NCBI GenBank assembly: GCA_030267065.1
Contig: JAJDJF010000003.1
Coordinates: 1-61,769, forward strand
From: Desulfovibrio sp. OttesenSCG-928-C06
GTDB taxonomy: Bacteria > Desulfobacterota > Desulfovibrionia > Desulfovibrionales > Desulfovibrionaceae
Length of the DNA: 61,769 nucleotides
Direction: 5' to 3'
Under the pieces are notes generated by a model. The model searched no databases, was not told the origin of the DNA, and worked only from the letters and a program-made list of their open reading frames with translations. Position numbers and translations under genes: made by a program. Below are positions 56,360-61,769 of this stretch, piece after piece; within the stretch, counting starts at the first letter, position 1, and every line of letters begins with the position of its first letter.

Positions 56360-57625
56360 TTAGCCCCAACTCTTAAGGGCGCTCAAGATTTCCACTCTGG
56401 AAGCCTGCCATGCGGGCCAGGCACCAGCCAGAACCCCGACCAGCACGGAAGCTGCGGCAGCCAGCAGGCAGAATAGCGGTTCGTAAACAAAGGGCATGGC
56501 CGCAAACTTGTAAACAAGCGTGACCAGCCCCAACGCCAACGCCACGCCAAGAATGCCGCCAATCCCGCTCATCACCCCGGCCTCGGTCAAAAACTGCCGG
56601 ATAATCACCTTGCGGCTGGCCCCGACAGCGCGACGGATGCCTATTTCCATCTTGCGCGAGCGTACCAGCAGAATCATGATGGAGAAAATCCCCAGCCCAC
56701 CGACCAGAAACGAAATACCAGCGCTCAGTACTCCTAGGCTGCGCACCAGTTCCAGAGTCTCGTTACGCAACTTGGCCGCGTCTTCCGAAGACGACACCAT
56801 AAAATCATCGCGCTTGCCCGGCCCAATCTTGTGCCGCTCGCGCAAGATGCGTGTTATCGCGTCCTTGGCCTGAGCTGTGCCGCTCACGCCGCCCTGCCCG
56901 GCGTTCTGCCGTGCGGAGTCATCGTACAGGTTCATGTAAAAGCCGCTGATGCGGTCGGTGTTGGTCAGGCGACGCATATAACTGCGCAACGGCACCAGCA
57001 CCTGCTCGTCAAAACTTGTGCCGCCAAGGTCCGAACCCTTTTCCGCCAGCACTCCGACTACCGCAAGCTGGGCATCAGCAATAAACACGGTCTGCCCGAC
57101 AATGCGGTTTTCTTTCATGGCCTGCTCGCCAAACAAGCGCTGGGCAATGGAATACCCAAGCACGGCGACAAGTTCCAGATTGCGCTCGTCTGCGGTGTTG
57201 ACGAAACGTCCGTCAACCAGCTCCAGCGCGCGCACGATCTGATATTCCGGCGTAACCCCAATAGTCTGGCTGTCGGTTTTAACCGCACCGGCCCGAACGC
57301 CCTTTGCCGAGGCAATGTAAGGCGCAATACGCTCGATTTGCGGCACGGATGCGGCAACGGCATCGGCATCGGCCAGGCTCACAGTGGTGATCATCCCGGT
57401 TCCAGTGCCGGTATCAGTACGCGCAAAGCGGATGCGCCCGGCCCGCACCTGTACCAGATTCGGCCCGAGCTTCTGGGTTTCCTGATCTGCCTGAATGACC
57501 ATTGCCGACCCGATATGCGTAATGGACGTGAGCACCAGCGTGCCGAGAAAAATACCCAGAATCGCAAGAATGGAGCGAACCTTGTGCGCCGAAAGCGCTT
57601 TGAGGGCGATAATCAGCCCAGCCAT
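56360..57625 (-). CDS. ABC transporter permease, MacB/FtsX type (second permease)
   Basis: 421 residues: an N-terminal transmembrane helix after IIALKALSAHKVRSILAILGIFLGTLVLTS, a large periplasmic MacB-type domain (about 45-270), and three C-terminal helices (LSAGISFLVGGLGIFSIMILLVRSRKMEIGIRRAVGASRKVIIRQFLTEA onwards). Works with the ATPase and adaptor encoded upstream to move lipids, lipoproteins or small toxic molecules across the envelope. One base overlap with the other permease gene. Confidence 0.9.
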   Translation of the reverse strand: MAGLIIALKALSAHKVRSILAILGIFLGTLVLTSITHIGSAMVIQADQETQKLGPNLVQVRAGRIRFARTDTGTGTGMITTVSLADADAVAASVPQIERIAPYIASAKGVRAGAVKTDSQTIGVTPEYQIVRALELVDGRFVNTADERNLELVAVLGYSIAQRLFGEQAMKENRIVGQTVFIADAQLAVVGVLAEKGSDLGGTSFDEQVLVPLRSYMRRLTNTDRISGFYMNLYDDSARQNAGQGGVSGTAQAKDAITRILRERHKIGPGKRDDFMVSSSEDAAKLRNETLELVRSLGVLSAGISFLVGGLGIFSIMILLVRSRKMEIGIRRAVGASRKVIIRQFLTEAGVMSGIGGILGVALALGLVTLVYKFAAMPFVYEPLFCLLAAAASVLVGVLAGAWPAWQASRVEILSALKSWG

Positions 57626-58854
57626 TAGCCTTCTCCCTTAAGAGCGCTGATCGGTTCCATGCGGGCGGCCCGGTTTGCCGGTTTAAGCCCAAAGACAATC
57701 CCAACCAGAATCGCGGCAATCACGGAACTGAAAAATACCGTCCACGAAGGCTCAATATCGAACATGCTGTTGCGCAAGAACAAACTGATAATAGCGCCCC
57801 AAAGCAGCCCAAAAAGCGCACCGCCAAGCGTTAGCAGAACAGATTCGAACAAAAATTGCGCGGTAATGGCGCCAGATGGAGCGCCAAGCGCCTTTTTTAG
57901 TCCAATCTCGGTACTGCGCTCGGAAACGGAGATGTAAAAAAGATTCGCCAATACAAAGCCGCTTACGCATATAGCAGCCAGCGCGGTGATGCCCAGAAAA
58001 ATGGACATGCCGCCCTTAATCATGCTGATAAAACGCTGGATATCCAATGCGGTGATGATGGTAAAATCGTCCGGCTCGTTTTCCGAAAGGCCGTGCAGGT
58101 AACGCAGGAGCGTGCGCATGTTCTCCGCGTGCGCGTCCATGTTCTGCGGGTCCAGAAACTTCATGCGTACCATGCGGAAATACTGGCGGTCCTGATTAAA
58201 ACGCTGGATCATCGTGCTGAGCGGAATCACAATAAGATCATCCATGCTGCCGCCGCCCCCGGCGCTGCCCCGCTCACTCAGGGTGCCGATAACCTGAAAA
58301 GGCACCCGGGCCAGCATGATGGTTTTGCCGATAGGGTTATCGTCGCCAAACAGCTCCTTGACCACGTCCTTGCCGAGAATACAGACGCTGGCCCCACGCG
58401 CCAGATCTTCCGACGAGATATCGCGCCCCTCAGCCAGAGGCCAGTTCCAGATATCACCGTACTTCTCGGTGCTGCCCTGTATGCGGTCCACCTCAAAGTT
58501 GCGGCTCTCGTAAACCGCCTTGAGCCGGTTCTTGAACGACATGGGCGCGGCAATGTAAACGCCGGGCAATGAATCGCGCATGGTGCGCACGTCAGTCCAG
58601 GTCAGGGTCTTGGTGCGCTGGCCTACAGCGCGGGAAATTTGCGACCCGCCACTCACAAAGGCGGCGTCCGGACCGAACATGCTGACCATATCGTCAATCT
58701 TGTTGTTGGCGCCCTCAATGGAGGCGACGATAATAGTCAGAGCCGCAATGCCGAGCGAGACAGCCAGAACCACGAAAAAGCTGCGCAGCCGGTAAGCGAA
58801 AACCGCCTTCCAGGCCTGCTTGAAAGAATTTTCCATGATGGTTCTGGTTAACAT
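57625..58854 (-). CDS. ABC transporter permease, MacB/FtsX type (first permease)
   Basis: 409 residues with the same layout as its neighbour: AVFAYRLRSFFVVLAVSLGIAALTIIVASIEG near the N-terminus, a periplasmic domain, and LGITALAAICVSGFVLANLFYISVSERSTEIGLKKALGAPSGAITAQFLFESVLL followed by two more helices. The pair presumably forms a heterodimer. The start may be the Met at residue 7 (MENSFKQAW); neither has a good ribosome site. Confidence 0.9.
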   Translation of the reverse strand: MLTRTIMENSFKQAWKAVFAYRLRSFFVVLAVSLGIAALTIIVASIEGANNKIDDMVSMFGPDAAFVSGGSQISRAVGQRTKTLTWTDVRTMRDSLPGVYIAAPMSFKNRLKAVYESRNFEVDRIQGSTEKYGDIWNWPLAEGRDISSEDLARGASVCILGKDVVKELFGDDNPIGKTIMLARVPFQVIGTLSERGSAGGGGSMDDLIVIPLSTMIQRFNQDRQYFRMVRMKFLDPQNMDAHAENMRTLLRYLHGLSENEPDDFTIITALDIQRFISMIKGGMSIFLGITALAAICVSGFVLANLFYISVSERSTEIGLKKALGAPSGAITAQFLFESVLLTLGGALFGLLWGAIISLFLRNSMFDIEPSWTVFFSSVIAAILVGIVFGLKPANRAARMEPISALKGEG

Positions 58855-59719
58855 TTTGGTGCTTCGCTTTTATCAGGTTATTTTCAATGCTCTGCCTTCG
58901 GCAGATAGAACTCCACCGTTGCTCTGCTGGTGGCGACTTTCAAATTTGCCTATTGGCAAGATTTGTACGGCTGACGCCGACCGTAGCCCCGGTGCTCCGC
59001 CCCGGACCCCGCCAAAGAGGCGCTTGCGCGAGCGCCACTCTGGACTCCCCGCGCGCCGGGGGATTCCCCCTGGACCCCCATGGCCTCCCGGCGAACCCGC
59101 CGCGCAAAAAGTCCAGGCTGCACTACACGAGCCAAAGCGCGACGCGTTCTGACCGCCATTGACGCTCCCGCAGAATTCTCGCCCGGCTGCGCAACGCTTC
59201 ATTGAGTGACAGTCATTAAATTACAGCACATTTCAATAAAACGATTTTCAAAAAACAGTATCACTAAAAACTGGTCTGGATGACATCAGTTATAGATGTT
59301 CAATTACCCTGCCTACAACAGACAAATCCAATGCCTGCTTCCAATATTGCCAGCACCAGTCCCCATTATTTTTGCGCCTACGGACCAGACAGCCTCATTC
59401 CAGTTCCATATTCCCCGCGCCAGCCTCCAAAAACTTCGCGCCACTTAGTCTCAGATGAGCAGGCCGCGCGTACGGCGCGAATGGAGTCGCGGACGCGGGT
59501 TGGGGCAAAATAAGAATTTTGGCATTTTAGGTGCCGATTTTCAGTTTTTCACGGGCTGAACGTATATTGATACTTGATGACCGGGAAAAAATGAAAATCG
59601 GCGCATAAAATTCAAAAGGCTGTTTTGCCTCAAGACGCGGAAGCATGCTTCTACCGCACATCTGTCCACCCAGCCCCTGCCCCATCAACATCCTCGCCAA
59701 CACACCAATCGCCCAGTTC
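58855..59719. other. 865-bp gene-free gap inside the efflux operon
   Basis: Between ATPase and first permease, with no frame that has a ribosome site and protein-like composition. It includes GC-rich intergenic sequence (59000-59100, repeated CCCCG/CCCCC runs), an AT-rich stretch (59200-59300), a GAAAATCGGC/GCCGATTTTC inverted repeat at 59531-59606, and the left copy of a 33-bp inverted repeat at 59645. Confidence 0.6.
59645..59677 (+). repeat. 33-bp inverted repeat, left copy
   Basis: ATGCTTCTACCGCACATCTG and 13 more bases, identical to the reverse complement of 61737-61769. The preceding bases make the palindrome GAAGCATGCTTC here. It lies 42 bp past the ATPase stop. Confidence 0.85.
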
Positions 59720-60565
59720 CTACCCCTTCACCAACAACTCATCGCTCTCAATCAGCCCGTCCTGAATCAGGATACGGCGCTTGGCGCGAGCGGCAGTGGC
59801 AGCATCATGCGTTACCAGAATAATCGTCTGCCCTTCGTTGTTGAACTTGTTGAGCAGATCAAGAATATCCTGACTGGTGTTGGAGTCGAGCTGCCCGGTC
59901 GGCTCGTCGGCCAAAATGAGCGCCGGTTCGTTGAACAGTGCACGGGCCAAAGCCACACGCTGCTGCTGCCCACCGGAAAGACGCGCTGGCAAAAAATCCT
60001 TACGATCGCCCAGCCCGACACTTTCCAGCAGATATGCCGCACGTTCGCGCGCATGCTTCTGCGGCTTGCTGCTGTAAAGTCCGGGCAGGAGCACATTCTC
60101 CAGGGCTGTGGCATACTGAATCAAATAAAAGTTCTGAAACACAAAACCGGTGGTATCGGCACGCAGAGCGCTCAGCTGGTCGTCATCCAGACGGGCAACA
60201 TCACGCCCAAGCAACTCGTACGCACCAGCGGTGGGCCGATCGAGCATGCCCAGAATTTGCAGCAGCGTGGACTTGCCTGAACCGGAAGTCCCCTGAATGG
60301 CAACAAACTCGCCGGAATTAATCTCAAAAGAAACGCCCTTGAGCACGCGCACCACGTTGCCGCCCTGTTCGAAATCGCGTGTCAAATCGCAGATGCGCAC
60401 AACCGGGCCGGAATATTGCTGACTGCCTGCAATACCGCTGCCCTCGCTCCGTCCCAAACCGCTATCCACAACGCTTGCGCCAGCAGAAGCCGAAACGCCG
60501 CTCTTTCCGGCATCACCGCGATCGCCGCGTATGGGCGGATTCAGCACGACTCCCTTGCTGTCCAT
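59720..60565 (-). CDS. ABC transporter ATPase, LolD/MacB type
   Basis: 281 residues. Walker A GTSGSGKST (about 92-100), Q-loop VFQNF, signature LSGGQQQRVALARAL, Walker B LILADEPTG, H-loop LVTHD. An unusual N-terminal extension of about 50 residues (Gly/Ser-rich, MDSKGVVLNPPIRGDRGDAG...) precedes the domain, longer than in typical LolD. Energises export with the two FtsX-type permeases downstream; one base separates it from the adaptor gene. Confidence 0.92.
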   Translation of the reverse strand: MDSKGVVLNPPIRGDRGDAGKSGVSASAGASVVDSGLGRSEGSGIAGSQQYSGPVVRICDLTRDFEQGGNVVRVLKGVSFEINSGEFVAIQGTSGSGKSTLLQILGMLDRPTAGAYELLGRDVARLDDDQLSALRADTTGFVFQNFYLIQYATALENVLLPGLYSSKPQKHARERAAYLLESVGLGDRKDFLPARLSGGQQQRVALARALFNEPALILADEPTGQLDSNTSQDILDLLNKFNNEGQTIILVTHDAATAARAKRRILIQDGLIESDELLVKG

Positions 60566-60566
60566 G

Positions 60567-61769
60567 CTAGCGCCTCCCGCTGGGAGCGCCCACGGGACGC
60601 TGAGTCAGAGGTGCTGAAGAAGAAACAACAATGCTGGAGGTAATATCATCGCCCATAATCAGGCGGGTAGCGATCACATCGCCCTCACTCAACCCGCCTA
60701 GCACTTCACTGGTAGACGAGCCGCGCATGCCAAGCTCTGCCTTGACTGGTATCACCTGACCATTTTTGCCCACCACAAAAACAACCTGCTCGCCCCCAAC
60801 CCACTTGACGGCCTCGTTGGGCACGGTGAGCACATTCTGGGCGCTGCCGACGATAACGCGGCACTGGGTGGTCATTTCGGCCTTGAGCTGCAATGCGGTT
60901 TCCTTGCTCAGAGGGACAACGGTCTGATAGTAGACGATGCTGTCGCGCACTTCCGGCTCGGGATAAATGAGCCGGACCTGCCCGCCAAAAGTCTTGCCGG
61001 GCAGCGAATCAACAGTGAATTCCACCGGCATGCCGGGCTGTACCTGTCCAACATCGGTTTCGTCCACATACACCCACATTTCCAGACGCGATGGGTCCAT
61101 AACGGTGATCAGATTACTGACCTGCAAGCCGGAAACGACCGTTTCGCCCTCCTGAGCCGCTACCTGACTTACCACTCCGTCCATGGGGCTGGTGATGGTG
61201 GCGTAATCCAGACGAATCCGCGTTGTGGCCAGTGATGCCTCGGCCTGACGCTTTGCCTGGGCCGCGCTTTCCTTCTGGCGTTCAAATTCTTCTTCCAGAC
61301 GGCGCTGCGTGGCCTGTGCTGCCAGCAGAGTCTGCGTGGCCGCCACGGCCTGCTGATGGGCTACGTCCAGACTGTCGCGCGAATCAAGATCCTGCTCAAC
61401 CAGTTGCTTGCGGCGCTTGAGGTTCAGGGCCTGATAGTCGGCAGAAGCCTTGGCGGAAGCAACCTGAGCCTTGGCCTCCATAATTTGCAGGGGATAAGTG
61501 ACAAGAATGCGCTCGTACTCGACATCGGCCTTGGTCTTGCTGGCCTCGGCCTCGGTGACCTGCGCTTCCAGCTCGCGGCTGTCAATTCTGGCAATAACCT
61601 GCCCGGCGGTTACACTATCGCCAACCCGGACATACATATTCTTGATAATACCACTGCTACGCGAGCCAATCTTGATACTGGCCCCAACTTCGGGAGTGAC
61701 AATGCCTGTGGCGTCAAGCGACTTGATGACGGTGCCGGGGCTGGGTGGACAGATGTGCGGTAGAAGCAT
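60567..61769 (-). CDS. Periplasmic adaptor (MacA/HlyD family), 5' end at window edge
   Basis: 400 codons visible. Membrane-fusion protein linking the permease to an outer-membrane channel: lipoyl half-motifs (VGASIKIGSRSSGIIKNMYVRVGDSVTAGQVIARIDSRELEAQV and ITSPMDGVVSQVAAQEGETVVSG) flank a long coiled-coil hairpin (about 60-185), then a beta-barrel domain (PSRLEMWVYVDETDVGQVQPGMPVEFTVDSLPGKTFGGQVRLIYP). The visible N-terminus MLLPHICPPSPG is atypical, with no signal anchor; it coincides exactly with the inverted repeat, so the true start may lie outside or be rearranged. Confidence 0.85.
   Translation of the reverse strand: MLLPHICPPSPGTVIKSLDATGIVTPEVGASIKIGSRSSGIIKNMYVRVGDSVTAGQVIARIDSRELEAQVTEAEASKTKADVEYERILVTYPLQIMEAKAQVASAKASADYQALNLKRRKQLVEQDLDSRDSLDVAHQQAVAATQTLLAAQATQRRLEEEFERQKESAAQAKRQAEASLATTRIRLDYATITSPMDGVVSQVAAQEGETVVSGLQVSNLITVMDPSRLEMWVYVDETDVGQVQPGMPVEFTVDSLPGKTFGGQVRLIYPEPEVRDSIVYYQTVVPLSKETALQLKAEMTTQCRVIVGSAQNVLTVPNEAVKWVGGEQVVFVVGKNGQVIPVKAELGMRGSSTSEVLGGLSEGDVIATRLIMGDDITSSIVVSSSAPLTQRPVGAPSGRR
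61737..61769 (-). repeat. 33-bp inverted repeat, right copy at the window end
   Basis: Exact reverse complement of 59645-59677, running to the last base of the window and overlapping the first 11 codons of the adaptor frame. Confidence 0.85.

Noticed and set aside
59645..60280. 211-codon plus-strand frame starting in the inverted repeat
   Set aside because: Antisense to the ABC ATPase with intact Walker motifs; its first residues only mirror the adaptor frame through the shared repeat.

Overview
The window looks like the chromosome of a Desulfovibrio-type (Desulfovibrionaceae) anaerobe carrying one integrated, tailed-phage prophage. Evidence for the host is a glycyl radical enzyme with its activase, moderately GC-rich coding with the usual GC-rich intergenic style, and gene types common in that family. 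The species is not identifiable from the sequence alone.

Left chromosomal arm (1-15487): a 3'-truncated glycyl radical enzyme and its radical-SAM activase, divergent from an XRE/cupin regulator with two palindromic candidate operators between them. Then come a small unknown gene, D-serine dehydratase (dsdA), a SAM methyltransferase with a regulatory domain, and a copper P-type ATPase fused in frame to a CopZ-like domain that keeps its own ribosome binding site. A Cys-rich HxlR regulator lies divergent from copA. A TPP riboswitch precedes a CytX-type pyrimidine transporter, followed by a YqaA-like membrane protein and an M48 peptidase.

Prophage (15488-55322, about 39.8 kb): it is integrated in the 3' half of a tRNA-Arg(ACG) gene and bounded by 52-bp direct repeats. 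Integrase and repressor read rightward; almost everything else reads leftward. The early block (16.9-25.0 kb) holds an HTH protein, a cytosine methyltransferase with a long second open frame, small phage genes, two tandem DUF3310 paralogs, two related three-way-junction RNA elements, CII-like and Cro-like proteins and an S24 repressor. The late block, in transcription order from right to left, is: SF3 helicase, AT-rich origin candidate, primase, terminase, ATP-dependent ligase with a structured leader, portal, protease-capsid fusion, decoration protein, holin, lysis protein, spanins, neck, sheath, tube, frameshifted tail chaperones, tape measure, Mu-like baseplate, tail fibre and fibre assembly protein. 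The virion is therefore a chimera: lambda-like head, Mu-like contractile tail, site-specific integration. A two-gene moron cassette with its own promoter and terminator sits against the flow at 47.1-48.06 kb.

The most striking system is at 26524-27086. The tail fibre gene ends in a C-terminal cassette, and a second, different C-terminal cassette lies tail-to-tail with it on the opposite strand. The two are flanked by matching 26-bp inverted repeats in the same codon phase. This is an invertible host-range switch, yet no serine invertase is encoded in the window.

Right chromosomal arm (55355-61769): a lipoprotein, then a leftward MacAB/Lol-like efflux operon (adaptor, ATPase, two FtsX-type permeases). 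Its adaptor-ATPase part is bracketed by a 33-bp inverted repeat whose right copy is the last sequence of the window.
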